55,988 nucleotides of DNA from Microbacterium sp. A20 (GTDB lineage: Bacteria > Actinomycetota > Actinomycetes > Actinomycetales > Microbacteriaceae): NCBI RefSeq assembly GCF_004794515.1, contig NZ_SSDF01000067.1:1-55988 (forward strand). Direction: 5' to 3'. A program made the translations under genes and the position numbers. Positions 28,365 through 38,440 of the stretch are shown here, piece by piece. The notes under the pieces are model-generated. The model saw nothing but the letters and a program-made list of their open reading frames with translations, had not been told where the DNA came from and searched no databases. Within the stretch, counting starts at the first letter, position 1; each line of letters begins with the position of its first letter.

Positions 28365-29737
28365 GGGGTCGTCCTGTCGGGAAGCAGCAGCACGACCTCG
28401 AGCCCGCCGCCCTCGGCCGCAGCCACCGTCAGCTCGCCGCCGACCGTCGCCAGCAGGTCGGTCGCGATCGCGAGCCCGAGTCCGGTGCCCGGCGTGTCCT
28501 CGCTCTCGGCGCTCCGCCAGAATCTGTCCGTCGCAGCCGCAGCCTGCTCGGCGGTCAGCCCGGGACCATGATCGCGGACCGTGATCCGGCAGACGCCTCC
28601 CTCGCGACGCGCCCCGATGTCGATGCCGGCGCCATCCGGCGAGAACTTCACGGCATTGTCGATCACGGCGTCCAGCGCGCTCTCCACGACCGTCCGGTCG
28701 GTCACGCTCATCACCGTCCGCTCACCCGTCGAGCGCAGGGCGATCCCGCGCCGTTCCGCGACGTCACGCCAGGCATCGAGTCGGCGCGCGGACAGCGTCG
28801 CGAGGTCGACCGCGGAGACCGTGGAGTCCACACGTCCGCCCCGTGCGAGGCCGAGCAGCGTCTCGAGGATCCTCGTCATCCGACGGCCTTCCTCCCTCGT
28901 CTCCTCCACATCATCGCGCCACTCCCGTCCGAGCCCGGTCGCGAGGTGCTCCACGCGCAGGAGCAGAGCGTTGAGCGGGTTGCGCAACTCATGCGAGGCG
29001 TTGAGCGCGAACTCCTGCTGGCGCGTCATGACGCGCTCGATCTGATCGGCCATGCCGTTGAAGACCCGCGCCATGCGGCGGAGTTCCGGTGGGCCGGCGT
29101 CTTCGGCGACACGCGCGTCCATCTCGCCTCGCTCGATGGCCACCATCGCCTCGTCGAGTCGTCTGACGGGAGAAAGGACCCACCGGGCGAGCCGGAAGAC
29201 GAGCAGCACACCCAGGGCGATCAGCACCAGCGCGATGGCGGAGATGACCAGCAGCTGCTGCATGATCGCGGCCCGCGGGGCATCGGCATCTCCGGCGACC
29301 AGCACCGCACCGATCACGTCGCCATCGTCGAACACCGGCTCCGCCAGCGCGGCATCCGCCACTGTCCAGGGGAACACGGCCGCGGGTTGCTCGGCGCGTC
29401 GCCCCGAGAGCGCCAGCCGCACCCGTTCCGCGTCGTCCTCCGCGAGCACGGCCGAGCCGGACTCCCCCGCAGCCCACGGCGCACCTCCGAGATCGAACAC
29501 CGTCACCTCGATCCCGTACACCTCCTGAAAGCGGTCGACCTCGGCGTCGATCACCGCCGAACTGCCGGAACGCAGCGACTGACGCGCGCTCGTGACGAAG
29601 TAGCCGAGGTCGCCGAGCTGTTGGGCGTAGAAGGACTGCTGCACGCTCTGTGCCGCACTCCATCCGGCTGCACCGCCCAGCGCGACCAGGATCGCCACGA
29701 GCGGTACGAGGAAGACGATGACGAGACGCCGACGCAT
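28361..29737 (-). CDS. HAMP sensor histidine kinase
   Basis: 458 residues. Membrane segments at 5-28 and 161-184 bound an extracellular domain of about 130 residues. A HAMP linker (185-235) leads to the phosphoacceptor His249 in NASHELRNPLNAL. N-box DNAVKFSPDG, G1 DHGPGL, F/G2 GTGLGLAIA are intact. Downstream of the response regulator by 3 bases and coupled to the TAXI lipoprotein, which likely provides the signal. Low substrate knowledge. Confidence 0.93.
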   Translation of the reverse strand: MRRRLVIVFLVPLVAILVALGGAAGWSAAQSVQQSFYAQQLGDLGYFVTSARQSLRSGSSAVIDAEVDRFQEVYGIEVTVFDLGGAPWAAGESGSAVLAEDDAERVRLALSGRRAEQPAAVFPWTVADAALAEPVFDDGDVIGAVLVAGDADAPRAAIMQQLLVISAIALVLIALGVLLVFRLARWVLSPVRRLDEAMVAIERGEMDARVAEDAGPPELRRMARVFNGMADQIERVMTRQQEFALNASHELRNPLNALLLRVEHLATGLGREWRDDVEETREEGRRMTRILETLLGLARGGRVDSTVSAVDLATLSARRLDAWRDVAERRGIALRSTGERTVMSVTDRTVVESALDAVIDNAVKFSPDGAGIDIGARREGGVCRITVRDHGPGLTAEQAAAATDRFWRSAESEDTPGTGLGLAIATDLLATVGGELTVAAAEGGGLEVVLLLPDRTTP

Positions 29738-29740
29738 CGC

Positions 29741-30412
29741 TCAGGCCCCCACGAGGCGGTAGCCGACTCCGCGCACGGTCTCGATCACACCGCGAGACCC
29801 GGTCTTCTTCCTGATCGCACCGACGTGCACCTCGAGCGAATGCCCGAAGCCCCGCCAATCCGTGTTCCACACCTCGCGGATGAGACGCTCCTTGGGGACC
29901 GCCACGCCGGGATAGCGCGCGAGCACCGCGATGATGTCGAACTCCTTGCGGGTGAGCTCGATCGGCGCACCGCCGACCAGCACCTGCCGCCCGACGAGGT
30001 CGATCTCCAGCGATCCGTCGAGGAGCCGCACGCGCGCGTCGGACTCCGGGAGCATCGGTCGCGAACGCCGGGTCACTGCCTCGATCCTGGCCAGGAGCTC
30101 GTGCACGTCGTAGGGCTTCACGACGAAGTCGTCGGCACCGGCGCGCAGTCCCTTGATGCGCTCGGCGACCTGGTTTCGCGCGGTCACGATCATGATCGGA
30201 ACCTCGGAGCGGGCACGAATGCGACGACACAGATCGACGCCGTCCATATCGGGAAGGCCCAGGTCGAGGAGCACGACCTCGGTCTCGGCCCCGACGAGCT
30301 CCAGCGCCGTCGTCCCGTCGGACGCGCGGACCGTCGCATAACCGGACCTCGCGAGGAACGCTTCGAGCGCCGCAGCGACTCGGTCGTCGTCTTCGACGAT
30401 CAGAATCCTCAT
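29741..30412 (-). CDS. OmpR-family response regulator
   Basis: 223 residues. Receiver with acidic pocket VEDDD (7-10), phosphoacceptor Asp50 in VVLLDLGLPDMDG, Thr77 and Lys99 (FVVKPYD). The winged helix follows from about 130 (LTRKEFDIIAVLA, SLEVHVGAIRKKTG, VRGVGYRLVGA). The start is the ATG at 30412. First gene of the RR-HK-TAXI operon. A direct repeat at 27380-27401 is a candidate target. Confidence 0.94.
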   Translation of the reverse strand: MRILIVEDDDRVAAALEAFLARSGYATVRASDGTTALELVGAETEVVLLDLGLPDMDGVDLCRRIRARSEVPIMIVTARNQVAERIKGLRAGADDFVVKPYDVHELLARIEAVTRRSRPMLPESDARVRLLDGSLEIDLVGRQVLVGGAPIELTRKEFDIIAVLARYPGVAVPKERLIREVWNTDWRGFGHSLEVHVGAIRKKTGSRGVIETVRGVGYRLVGA

Positions 30413-30447
30413 CGACCCCGCTACCCGCTTCCTCCGTCGGTCGGCCG

Positions 30448-31260
30448 TCAGCCGACCGACGCCGCCCGCTGCGCGAACGCGCTCTCGTACAGGCACACGC
30501 TGGCAGCGGTGGCCAGGTTGAGAGACTCGGCCTTGCCGAAGATCGGCAGCCGCAGCACCCGGTCGGCGAGACCGAGAGCCTCGTCTTCCAGACCACGCGC
30601 CTCGTTGCCGAAGAGCCATCCGGTCGGCTCCGCGAGCACGCCCTCGGCTCGGGCCTCCAGCAGGTCGTCGCCCTTCACATCGGCGGCGAGGATGCGCAGA
30701 CCCGCTGCGTGCGCGCGCTTCACGACATCGTCGAGGTCTCCCCCGACCGAGACCGGGAGGTGGAACAGCGAACCGGTCGTGGCGCGTACGACCTTCGGGT
30801 TGTAGGGGTCGACGGTCCGGCCGGTCAGCACGACGGCGTCCGCTCCGGCCGCATCGGCCGCCCGGATGATCGTGCCCAGGTTCCCGGGGTCGCGCACCTC
30901 TTCGCAGATCGCGACCAGACGCGGCGAGGCGTCGAAGATGTCGCGCACGGAGGTCGGCGTCTGCTGGACGACCGCGACCAGCCCCTGCGGAGTGACCGTG
31001 TCGGCCATCGCGTTCAACACGTATTCCGTGACGTACTCGACGTCGATCTCGGCGTCGACGGCCTTCGCACGGATGTCGGGGTGCTTCTCCCACCCGTTCG
31101 GCGTCGCGAACAGCTCGACGATCGCCTCCGGACGATACGTGAGCGCCTCACGCACCGACTGCGGGCCTTCCAGAAGGAAGAGGCCCGTCTCGGTTCGCGC
31201 ACTGCGCTTGGTCAGCTTCGCGACGGCACGGACTCGGGGCGAACGGGGGTTCTCCAGCAC
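30448..31260 (-). CDS. TrmH/SpoU-family rRNA or tRNA methyltransferase
   Basis: 270 residues. Substrate-binding N-domain (LENPRSPRVRAVAKL, FLLEGPQSVREAL), then the SPOUT knot: motif 1 VRDPGNLGTIIRAADAAG, motif 2 WLFGNEARGL, motif 3 LRLPIFGKAESLNLATAASVC. It 2'-O-methylates a ribose of RNA with SAM; actinobacterial relatives in this place are called TsnR-like. I prefer the GTG at 31260 because TAGACT lies 6 bases upstream (leaderless) and MLENPRSPR is the typical family start; a GTG at 31266 is also possible. It is separated from rplT by a terminator hairpin. Confidence 0.92.
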   Translation of the reverse strand: MLENPRSPRVRAVAKLTKRSARTETGLFLLEGPQSVREALTYRPEAIVELFATPNGWEKHPDIRAKAVDAEIDVEYVTEYVLNAMADTVTPQGLVAVVQQTPTSVRDIFDASPRLVAICEEVRDPGNLGTIIRAADAAGADAVVLTGRTVDPYNPKVVRATTGSLFHLPVSVGGDLDDVVKRAHAAGLRILAADVKGDDLLEARAEGVLAEPTGWLFGNEARGLEDEALGLADRVLRLPIFGKAESLNLATAASVCLYESAFAQRAASVG

Positions 31261-31299
31261 GTTCACAGTCTAGGGTCACCGTGGGCGCCGGATACGCGA

Positions 31300-31331
31300 A
31301 ACGGGCGCCTCCCCGAAGGAAGACGCCCGTT
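31300..31331 (-). terminator. Terminator hairpin after rplT
   Basis: On the minus strand AACGGGCG, TCTTCC, a TTCG tetraloop, GGGAGG and CGCCCGTT form a 14-bp stem with two G-U pairs. It begins 14 bases past the rplT stop. No T-tract, which is usual for this group. It separates rplT from the trmH-type gene. Confidence 0.75.
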
Positions 31332-31344
31332 CAGAGCGAGATGC

Positions 31345-31731
31345 TTACGCAGCCGACTTCGGTGCGTTGACGTCGGAGGGCAGAGCCTTCTTCGCCGTCT
31401 CGACCAGCGTCGTGAACGTGGCAGCGTCGTTGACCGCGAGGTCGGCGAGCATGCGACGGTCGACGGTGACACCCGCGAGGCCGAGGCCCTGGATGAAGCG
31501 GTTGTACGTGATGCCGTTCTGGCGAGCCGCAGCGTTGATGCGCTGGATCCAGAGGCGACGGAAGTCACCCTTGCGCTTGCGACGGTCACGGTACGAGTAG
31601 ACCAGCGAGTGGATGACCTGCTCTTTGGCCTTGCGGTAGAGGCGCGAACGCTGACCGCGGTAACCCTTTGCGCGCTCGAGGATGACCCGGCGCTTCTTGT
31701 GGGCGTTTACTGCCCGCTTGACTCTTGCCAT
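31345..31731 (-). CDS. rplT: Ribosomal protein L20
   Basis: 128 residues. 50S assembly protein binding 23S rRNA. The start [15 protein letters not shown] and the middle [21 protein letters not shown] are standard. A short Ala/Asn C-terminal tail extends beyond the E. coli length. Third gene of infC-rpmI-rplT; 31 bases from rpmI. Confidence 0.98.
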   Translation of the reverse strand: MARVKRAVNAHKKRRVILERAKGYRGQRSRLYRKAKEQVIHSLVYSYRDRRKRKGDFRRLWIQRINAAARQNGITYNRFIQGLGLAGVTVDRRMLADLAVNDAATFTTLVETAKKALPSDVNAPKSAA

Positions 31732-31762
31732 TTTCCTGTGTTCCTATCGTGCGTCGGGCGCG

Positions 31763-31957
31763 TCAGCGGCCGAGAAGCTTCTTCGCGACCTTGGTGTCAG
31801 CCTTCGAGAGCACCTGGTCCTGGTTCAGACGACGGGTGCGACGGCTCGACTTGTGCTCGAGGTTGTGGCGCATCCCGGCCTGCTGCTTCTTCAGCTTTCC
31901 GCTGCCGGTGATCTTGAAGCGCTTCTTAGCACCCGAGTGGGTCTTCTGCTTCGGCAT
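31763..31957 (-). CDS. rpmI: Ribosomal protein L35
   Basis: 64 residues, full length. [15 protein letters not shown] and [18 protein letters not shown] are the L35 signature. Preceded by a good ribosome binding site (AAGGAAG on the minus strand). It lies between infC and rplT in the conserved order. Confidence 0.98.
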   Translation of the reverse strand: MPKQKTHSGAKKRFKITGSGKLKKQQAGMRHNLEHKSSRRTRRLNQDQVLSKADTKVAKKLLGR

Positions 31958-32029
31958 CTTCTCTTCCTTCGTATGGCGCCTTCTCAGGCGACGGTGTCAA
32001 CCCGCGGTGCGGGAGTTCTGGGGGCGGAT

Positions 32030-32656
<627 letters not shown>

Positions 32657-32748
32657 GCGGAACTCCTTAGACGATGTGATTCGGCCACCGCGATGCTGTC
32701 TGCATCACGGGCGAAATCGGAATCGTCCCACCCACCGGCATTCAGACG

Positions 32749-32795
32749 CCGGCTCCGCACCCTGCCTGCCGGGTCCGTCTTGCGAACGGAGCCGG
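32749..32795 (-). promoter_or_regulatory. infC leader: Structured infC leader, long-range stem
   Basis: CCGGCTCCG (32749-32757) pairs with CGGAGCCGG (32787-32795) across 29 bases. With the hairpin at 32858-32878 it gives the infC 5' region, about 240 bases long, clear secondary structure. Leaders of infC operons are regulated by L20 or IF-3 in other bacteria. No known family was matched. Confidence 0.4.
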
Positions 32796-32857
32796 TGGAG
32801 TGCAAGACCCGGTAGCCTTGAACGGCAAGCGCGGGTGGGAAGTGAATCCTCTTTCGA

Positions 32858-32878
32858 TCCGGAGCATGACGCTCCGGA
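32858..32878. repeat. Hairpin in the infC/DUF1844 divergent region
   Basis: TCCGGAGC-ATGAC-GCTCCGGA, 8-bp arms. It lies 33 bases before the DUF1844 start and about 200 bases before infC. It might be an operator for either gene or part of the infC leader. Confidence 0.45.
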
Positions 32879-32910
32879 GCCCGCCAAAGTCTAACAGAAA
32901 GCAAGGCGAA

Positions 32911-33309
32911 GTGACGAACCAGGCACCGGACGAGGCCGCACGCGAGCGCGAAGAGCGCTGGGCACGTCAGGAGGAGGCCGCATCGTCGGCCACTCGAGAC
33001 ATCGCCGACGTACCCGCTGTCGAGGTGATCACCACCGCGGCCGTGCACCTCATGAGCGCGGCAGCCGTCAAGCTCGGCCTCGCCGACGACCCCGACGCGG
33101 CGGCGCAGCTCGACCTCGATGAGGCCCGCAAGCTCATCAACGCCCTCGCCGGACTCATCACGGCCGGCGCACCCGAGATCAGCGACATGCACGCGCGCTC
33201 GCTGCGCGACGGACTCCGCTCCCTGCAGCTCGCCTTCCGCGAAGCCTCCTCGATCCCCGACCCCATCGGCAAGGGTCCGGGCGAGAAGTGGACCGGTCCG
33301 GTCAACTAG
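32911..33309 (+). CDS. DUF1844 domain-containing protein
   Basis: 132 residues. The DUF1844 core is clear: VPAVEVITTAAVHLMSAAAVKLGLA and LDEARKLINALAGL. A charged N-terminus of about 30 residues (EREERWARQEEAA) precedes it. Function is unknown; the gene commonly stands next to infC in actinobacteria. GTG start at 32911 with AAGG at 4 bases. Expressed away from infC. Confidence 0.9.
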   Translation: MTNQAPDEAAREREERWARQEEAASSATRDIADVPAVEVITTAAVHLMSAAAVKLGLADDPDAAAQLDLDEARKLINALAGLITAGAPEISDMHARSLRDGLRSLQLAFREASSIPDPIGKGPGEKWTGPVN

Positions 33310-33316
33310 TTCAGAG

Positions 33317-33730
33317 TTAGAGGACGATCGGGTCCGCCGTGGCGGGGCCACCGCACGGCTCGGTCGAGTGCGTCCACGAGATCGACACCTCGGACTCGTG
33401 GATGAGCGTGTCCTGGGCGTCGAACAGGCGGAGGTCGATGACGTCGGGGTTCGACATGTCGAACCCGAGCACCCACGTCCCATCGTCCTGCGGCGTCACC
33501 ATGAACAGATTGGTCGACGAAGTCGGCTCTGTACCCGAAGCCGGGGAGCACTCCCCCTCGACGCAGAACTGCACCGACACCACCCCCGCGACGGCGCTGG
33601 TGTCGAGCGCGACAGCATTCGTCCATCCGATCGCCGGACAGGCACCGAAGGTCACGCACCCCGTCGCGGTCGTCAGCGCGCCGCCGAGAAGCACGACGAT
33701 CGCGATGGCACGCATCACACCACGGAGCAT
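33317..33730 (-). CDS. Small Cys-rich lipoprotein of unknown function
   Basis: 137 residues. Lipobox ATGC (Cys25) after a hydrophobic signal; an earlier Met6 is a possible start. The mature part has further Cys residues (GACPAIGW, FCVEGECS, EPCGGPA), suggesting disulfides outside the membrane, and a beta-rich profile. No family recognised. It lies downstream of the SseB-like gene by 22 bases and converges on the DUF1844 gene. Confidence 0.7.
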   Translation of the reverse strand: MLRGVMRAIAIVVLLGGALTTATGCVTFGACPAIGWTNAVALDTSAVAGVVSVQFCVEGECSPASGTEPTSSTNLFMVTPQDDGTWVLGFDMSNPDVIDLRLFDAQDTLIHESEVSISWTHSTEPCGGPATADPIVL

Positions 33731-33752
33731 GCCCCGATGGTAGCGAACGCGT

Positions 33753-34550
33753 TCAGACGCTGCGGCGGAGCTTCACGGTGAGGGAGTCCGCGAGCACGGC
33801 GATGCGGTCGTCCGACGCCCAGCGCTGAGCCAGACGCGAGAGCACGGAATCGAGCACCTCGCGCTCCAGACCGTCGACGAGTTCCAGGACCACGATCAGC
33901 TCCGGTCCACGCAGCCGTGCGTCGGGGTCTCCGGACGCCACCGCCACATCGATCACGGCCAGTTCGTGGGCCACGCTCTCCTGGAGCGCGGTGTAGACCT
34001 CGGTGGAGAGGAAGCTCGGCTCCCAGGCATGCTCCTGAGCGATCGCCCAGACGGCGGGGCGCCGGATCACGAACTCCGTGTCGGAGGTCGGGTCGAGCAC
34101 GATCAGGTCGGTGTCTTCGGCCGATGCCGCCAGCGCCGCCCGGAGCGCCTCCACGGGAATGGGGCGTGCGGTGGGATCCCACTTCTGCATGGCCTGGACG
34201 GACGAGAACACCGGCTGCACCCGCCGCCCGTCGGGAGCCGCGACCGTGACGATAGACAGCTCCTGCGTCTTGTCGACGGCGAGACCGTTGGGCGCGACGC
34301 CCTCCTCGCCCTTCTCGGCGATGAGCGGGATCAGCACGCGGGCAGCCCGGAATGCGTCGACGACTTCGACCTGGCTGCCCTCGCCCGCACGGAAACGCTG
34401 CAGTGCGGCGAGCAGCGCCGGGTCGGCCGATCCGTCGTCCGACGCATGCGGGTTCGACTCGAAGCTGCGTCCCTCCCAGGGAACGCCGGCCGAGTCGCCC
34501 TGATCGCGCGACTCGGGCCCGCAGGCGTGCGCGTCAGTCTCCTGCGACAT
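33753..34550 (-). CDS. SseB family protein
   Basis: 265 residues. The N-terminal SseB domain shows [18 protein letters not shown] and [19 protein letters not shown], with the typical repeated strand-helix pattern to about residue 155, then a C-terminal SseB_C-like part ([18 protein letters not shown]). Despite the name, these are common cytoplasmic proteins of unknown role in actinobacteria. Its ATG lies inside the end of priA (17-base overlap), so it is coupled to the his genes. Residues 1-45 are low-complexity and rich in Asp and Ser. Confidence 0.85.
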   Translation of the reverse strand: MSQETDAHACGPESRDQGDSAGVPWEGRSFESNPHASDDGSADPALLAALQRFRAGEGSQVEVVDAFRAARVLIPLIAEKGEEGVAPNGLAVDKTQELSIVTVAAPDGRRVQPVFSSVQAMQKWDPTARPIPVEALRAALAASAEDTDLIVLDPTSDTEFVIRRPAVWAIAQEHAWEPSFLSTEVYTALQESVAHELAVIDVAVASGDPDARLRGPELIVVLELVDGLEREVLDSVLSRLAQRWASDDRIAVLADSLTVKLRRSV

Positions 34551-35280
34551 CCAGTGCCTCAGCCAGCGTGAACGCGCCGGCGTACAGGGCCTTGCCGACG
34601 ATCGCACCCTCGACGCCCAGGGGCACGAGGTCACGGAGCGCGGCGATGTCGTCGAGGTTGGAGATTCCGCCGGACGCGACGACCGGCTTCGGCGTGCGCG
34701 AGGTCACTTCGCGGAGGAGCTCGAGGTTCGGGCCGCGGAGCGTGCCGTCCTTGGTCACGTCGGTGACCACGTAGCGGCTGCACCCGGCATCCTCCAGGCG
34801 GTCGAGGACCTCCCAGAGGTCTCCACCCTCCTTGGTCCAGCCGCGTGCCGCGAGGGTCGTCCCGCGCACGTCGAGGCCCACCGCGATCGCTTCGCCGTAG
34901 CGACCGATCACATCGGCGGCCCACTCGGGGTTCTCCAGAGCGGCCGTGCCGAGGTTGATGCGGGTGGCGCCGCTCTCGAGCGCGGCCTCGAGGGTCGCGT
35001 CGTCGCGGATGCCGCCGGAGAGCTCGATGTTGACGCCCTTGAACTGCTTGATCACCTTGCGCAGGATCGGCGCGTTGCTCCCGCGACCGAAGGCGGCGTC
35101 GAGGTCGACGAGGTGGATCCACTTCGCGCCCTGCGCTGCCCACTCCCCCGCGGCGTCGAGCGGGTCGCCGTAGCTCGTCTCGGTTCCGGCCTCCCCCTGG
35201 GTGAGGCGGACGGCCTTGCCCCCGGCGACGTCGACCGCGGGAAGGAGCGTGAGCGAGGGAGACTGCGCGAAGTCGTTCAT
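34534..35280 (-). CDS. priA: Phosphoribosyl isomerase PriA (HisA/TrpF type)
   Basis: 248 residues, TIM barrel. Catalyses ProFAR isomerisation in histidine synthesis and, in actinobacteria lacking trpF, also PRA isomerisation for tryptophan. The PriA-specific pattern [15 protein letters not shown] with Arg and Trp is present, together with catalytic Asp in LLPAVDV and [12 protein letters not shown] and the GGI loop. Start at 35280 with an AAGGA ribosome site. Gap of 103 bases to hisH; hisF is not in the window. Confidence 0.94.
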   Translation of the reverse strand: MNDFAQSPSLTLLPAVDVAGGKAVRLTQGEAGTETSYGDPLDAAGEWAAQGAKWIHLVDLDAAFGRGSNAPILRKVIKQFKGVNIELSGGIRDDATLEAALESGATRINLGTAALENPEWAADVIGRYGEAIAVGLDVRGTTLAARGWTKEGGDLWEVLDRLEDAGCSRYVVTDVTKDGTLRGPNLELLREVTSRTPKPVVASGGISNLDDIAALRDLVPLGVEGAIVGKALYAGAFTLAEALDVAGD

Positions 35281-35383
35281 GGGGTCCTTGGCTAGGGAAG
35301 GTCTGCAGCCCGGAACGGGCACGAGAGTCGAGGGTAGTCCGCCGGACGGCGGGTGACAAAACGGATGACGTCCACGGTGGGGG

Positions 35384-36019
35384 TCAGAGGCTCCCGACCC
35401 AGTTGCGCAGCAACTGGATGCCCGCTTCGCCCGACTTCTCCGGGTGGAACTGGGTCGCCGAGAGCGGGCCGTTCTCGACCGCCGCGAGGAAGGGATCGCC
35501 GTAGGTCGTCCAGGTCAGCACGGGCTCGGGGAACGGCGGGATGACGTCGAGCTCCCAGGACTGCGCAGCATAGGAGTGCACGAAGTAGAACCGCTCCCGC
35601 TCCAGGCCGCGGAAGAGAACACTGTCGGCGCCGGGCTCGACGGTGTTCCAGCCCATGTGCGGCAGGACGGGTGCGTTGAGCTCGGTGACAGCTCCTGGCC
35701 ACTCGCCGAGGCCCGCGGTGTCGTGCCCGCGCTCGACGCCGTGCTCGAAGAGCACCTGCATGCCGACGCAGATCCCGAGCACCGGTCGCCCGCCGGCCAG
35801 ACGGCGGTCGATGATCTCGTCGCCGCCGTGTGCGTGCAGCGCGTCACGAACCGCCTGGAACGCACCGACCCCCGGCACCAGGAGGCCATCGGCCTCGAGT
35901 GCGACCTTGCGATCGCGCGTCAGCACGGCATCCGCGCCGGCCGCGGCCAGCGCCTTGACCGCCGAGTGGACGTTGCCGGACTCGTAGTCGAAGACGGCGA
36001 CGCGGGGTGAAGTGCTCAC
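35384..36019 (-). CDS. hisH: Imidazole glycerol phosphate synthase, glutaminase subunit
   Basis: 211 residues. Class I glutamine amidotransferase: nucleophile Cys in [14 protein letters not shown], catalytic His and Glu in QFHPEKSGE. It supplies ammonia to HisF, which must be coded elsewhere. GTG start overlaps the hisB stop (GTGA). Confidence 0.96.
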   Translation of the reverse strand: MSTSPRVAVFDYESGNVHSAVKALAAAGADAVLTRDRKVALEADGLLVPGVGAFQAVRDALHAHGGDEIIDRRLAGGRPVLGICVGMQVLFEHGVERGHDTAGLGEWPGAVTELNAPVLPHMGWNTVEPGADSVLFRGLERERFYFVHSYAAQSWELDVIPPFPEPVLTWTTYGDPFLAAVENGPLSATQFHPEKSGEAGIQLLRNWVGSL

Positions 36020-36633
36020 AGTGCGCCCTTGGTGGACGGAATGCCGTCGACCAGCGGGTCGAGCGTCTTACCCTGCCGGAAGGCTCGTGCGAACGCCTTG
36101 TACTCCGCCTCGGCGATGTGGTGCGGGTCGCGGCCGCCGAGCACGCGCACGTGCACGGTCAGCGCAGCGTTGAAGGTGATCGCCTCGAACGAGTGCCGCA
36201 CCAGCGAGCCGGTGAAGTGCCCGCCGATCAGGTGGTGCTCGAAACCTGCGGGCTCCCCGGTGTGCACGAGGTACGGACGCCCCGAGATGTCCACGACCGC
36301 CTGCGCGAGGGCCTCATCGAGCGGGACGAGGGCATCGCCGTAGCGGGAGATGCCGGACTTGTCTCCCAGAGCTTCGAGGATCGCCTGCCCGAGCACGATC
36401 GACACGTCCTCCACGGTGTGGTGTGCGTCGATGTTCGTGTCGCCGGACGCGCGCACGGTCAGGTCGGTCAGCGAGTGCTTCGCGAAGGCGGTGAGCATGT
36501 GGTCGAAGAACGGCACCGAGGTGTCGATGCGGCTCGCGCCGGTGCCGTCGAGGTTCAGCTCGAGTTCGACGGTGGACTCCGACGTGCTGCGCACGCGGCT
36601 CGCGGTGCGCGGGGTCGGTGACGGGGTGCTCAT
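36016..36633 (-). CDS. hisB: Imidazoleglycerol-phosphate dehydratase
   Basis: 205 residues, monofunctional (no HisB phosphatase domain). The di-manganese motifs [13 protein letters not shown] (DHML) and HHTVEDV are present, and RHSFEA near the end. ATG overlaps the hisC stop by 4 bases. Confidence 0.97.
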   Translation of the reverse strand: MSTPSPTPRTASRVRSTSESTVELELNLDGTGASRIDTSVPFFDHMLTAFAKHSLTDLTVRASGDTNIDAHHTVEDVSIVLGQAILEALGDKSGISRYGDALVPLDEALAQAVVDISGRPYLVHTGEPAGFEHHLIGGHFTGSLVRHSFEAITFNAALTVHVRVLGGRDPHHIAEAEYKAFARAFRQGKTLDPLVDGIPSTKGAL

Positions 36634-37724
36634 GATGCCGATCCTATCGAGGCCAGGGCATCGAGGAACGCGGTGGTCTCGGCCTCGGTGCCCGCGCTGA
36701 CCCTGAGGTGACCCGGGATCCCGACGTCACGCACGAGCACACCGCGATCGTAGAGCTGCTGCCACGTCGCCCGCGGGTCGGCGACGCCGCCGAAGAGGAC
36801 GAAGTTCGACCAGGATTCGTGGGGTGCGTAGCCGAGGGCCTCGAGGGTCGCGGTGATGCGATCGCGTTGTTCGACGATCTCCTCGACCATGCCGAGCATC
36901 ACGTCGGAATTGCGCAGCGCGGCGACGGCCGCAGCCTGCGTGAGCGTGCTCAGGTGATACGGCAAGCGGACCAATCGCAGCGCATCGATGAACGTCGGGT
37001 CCGCCGCCAGATACCCGACTCGGGCCCCTGCGAAGGCGAAGGCCTTGCTCATGGTGCGGGAGACCGCCAGGCGCGGGCGCCCGTCGAGCAGCGTCAGCGC
37101 GGAAGGCGCGTCGTGCGGTGCGAACTCCTGGTAGGCCTCGTCGACGATCACGATGCCCCGCGCCGCTTCGTACACGGCTTCGACGACGTCCAGGCCGAGC
37201 GGAGTTCCCGTCGGGTTGTTCGGCGAACAGAGGATGATCACGTCGGGGTCGGCGGCGCGCACCTGCTCGACAGCTTCCTCCGGCGTGATCGTGTAGTCGG
37301 GCTGCCTCGTCCCGGCGATCCAGCGCGCGCCCGTGCCCTGTGCGATGAGTGGGTACATCGAGTACGTCGGCGCGAAGCCGAAGGCCGTGCGCCCGGGGCC
37401 ACCGAAGGCCTGCAGGATGTGCTGGAGCACCTCGTTCGAGCCGTTGCCCGCCCAGATCTGCTCCGCGGAGAGCCCGTGCCCCAGGTACTCCGCGAACGCC
37501 TCGCGCAACGTGGTGAACTCCCGATCCGGATACCGATTCACGTCACGGATCGCCAGGGCGATGTCGTCGAGGATGTCGCTCGCGACCGCTTCCGGGATGG
37601 GATGCGTGTTCTCGTTCACGTTGAGGGCGATCGGGAGCGGCGCCTGCGGAGCGCCGTAGGGCGTCAGTCCGCGAAGATCGTCACGTAGCGGGAGATCGTT
37701 GAGTGAGAGGGTCACCCTTCCCAT
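36630..37724 (-). CDS. hisC: Histidinol-phosphate aminotransferase
   Basis: 364 residues, PLP class I/II. Uses glutamate to aminate imidazole-acetol phosphate. Seen: [11 protein letters not shown] at the N-terminus, [21 protein letters not shown], and the Schiff-base Lys in [12 protein letters not shown]. First of hisC-hisB-hisH-priA. I chose the ATG at 37724 because the family begins here ([13 protein letters not shown]); an earlier in-frame codon adds only ten basic residues. LysM lies 57 bases upstream on the same strand. Confidence 0.95.
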   Translation of the reverse strand: MGRVTLSLNDLPLRDDLRGLTPYGAPQAPLPIALNVNENTHPIPEAVASDILDDIALAIRDVNRYPDREFTTLREAFAEYLGHGLSAEQIWAGNGSNEVLQHILQAFGGPGRTAFGFAPTYSMYPLIAQGTGARWIAGTRQPDYTITPEEAVEQVRAADPDVIILCSPNNPTGTPLGLDVVEAVYEAARGIVIVDEAYQEFAPHDAPSALTLLDGRPRLAVSRTMSKAFAFAGARVGYLAADPTFIDALRLVRLPYHLSTLTQAAAVAALRNSDVMLGMVEEIVEQRDRITATLEALGYAPHESWSNFVLFGGVADPRATWQQLYDRGVLVRDVGIPGHLRVSAGTEAETTAFLDALASIGSAS

Positions 37725-37781
37725 GTTAAGCGGCGCGCGGAGTCGATGACGCAAAGTTGCCGCAGCGCCGCCGCGACGGGA

Positions 37782-38150
37782 TCAGTTGGCGTACTGGGCC
37801 GGGATGGCGAGCGTCTGGCCGATCTGGAGCTCGCCGCCACGCAGCAGATTCATCCGGCTGATCGCACCGATGACGTCGCGCGGGTCGGCGTCGGGGGCGA
37901 CCCCGGTGGCGATCGACCAGAGAGTGTCGCCGGGCATGACGGTCACGGTCTCGACGCTGACGGCCGCCGTGTCTGCACCCGAGGCGATCGCGCTTCCGCC
38001 GCTGAGTGCGGCGAAGGCGATGCCGATCGCGAGCGGCACGGAGGCGACCACCAGCAGCACGGCGCGGCCACGCGTCGTCAGTCGGAGTCGCGTCGAAGGA
38101 CGGGTCGACGCCGGGATGACTGCTGCGGTGCTGAAGCCGATGCTGCTCAT
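37782..38150 (-). CDS. LysM protein divergent from lexA (SOS-associated cell-wall factor)
   Basis: 122 residues. A membrane segment at 30-50 (AVLLVVASVPLAIGIAFAAL) is followed by an extracellular LysM domain (VMPGDTLWSIATGVAP, NLLRGGELQIGQTLAIP), which binds peptidoglycan. The position beside lexA and the architecture match ChiZ of mycobacteria and DivS of corynebacteria, SOS-induced division inhibitors. AAGGAG lies 6 bases before the ATG. Likely LexA-regulated; a good SOS box match is in the intergenic region. Function inferred from context. Confidence 0.8.
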   Translation of the reverse strand: MSSIGFSTAAVIPASTRPSTRLRLTTRGRAVLLVVASVPLAIGIAFAALSGGSAIASGADTAAVSVETVTVMPGDTLWSIATGVAPDADPRDVIGAISRMNLLRGGELQIGQTLAIPAQYAN

Positions 38151-38254
38151 GTGGTGCTCCTTAGCCTGTCCCGGAGCAGTGAGGCTGCCGGGGAAGTTGG
38201 CGTAGCGTTCGCATTCCCGTCTCGGCCGGGAGCCGTGAATGCGAAGCTACGTAC

Positions 38255-38268
38255 CGAAGATATCTTCG
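38255..38268. repeat. 14-bp perfect palindrome between lysM and lexA
   Basis: CGAAGATATCTTCG, perfect. Within the 290-bp divergent region, close to the LysM gene. It differs from the LexA consensus and could be an operator for another factor. Confidence 0.6.
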
Positions 38269-38325
38269 AGTTCGAACATCTGTCAAGTTGTCTTCGAAAC
38301 CGGATGCACGATTCTGCCGACACGC

Positions 38326-38341
38326 TCGAACAGATCTTCCA
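38326..38341. promoter_or_regulatory. Candidate LexA (SOS) box
   Basis: TCGAACAGATCTTCCA matches 10 of 12 positions of the actinobacterial consensus TCGAAC-N4-GTTCGA. A weaker site, 8 of 12, is at 38272-38287. Both lie between the divergent LysM and lexA genes. Confidence 0.55.
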
Positions 38342-38440
38342 GATCGGGCCGTTTCTCGGATACGGTTTCGATGAGAACACCACACCACGGGCCTCCGACA
38401 TTCGAAGAGCGACGTCGGAACACCGCACTTAAGGAGCACC

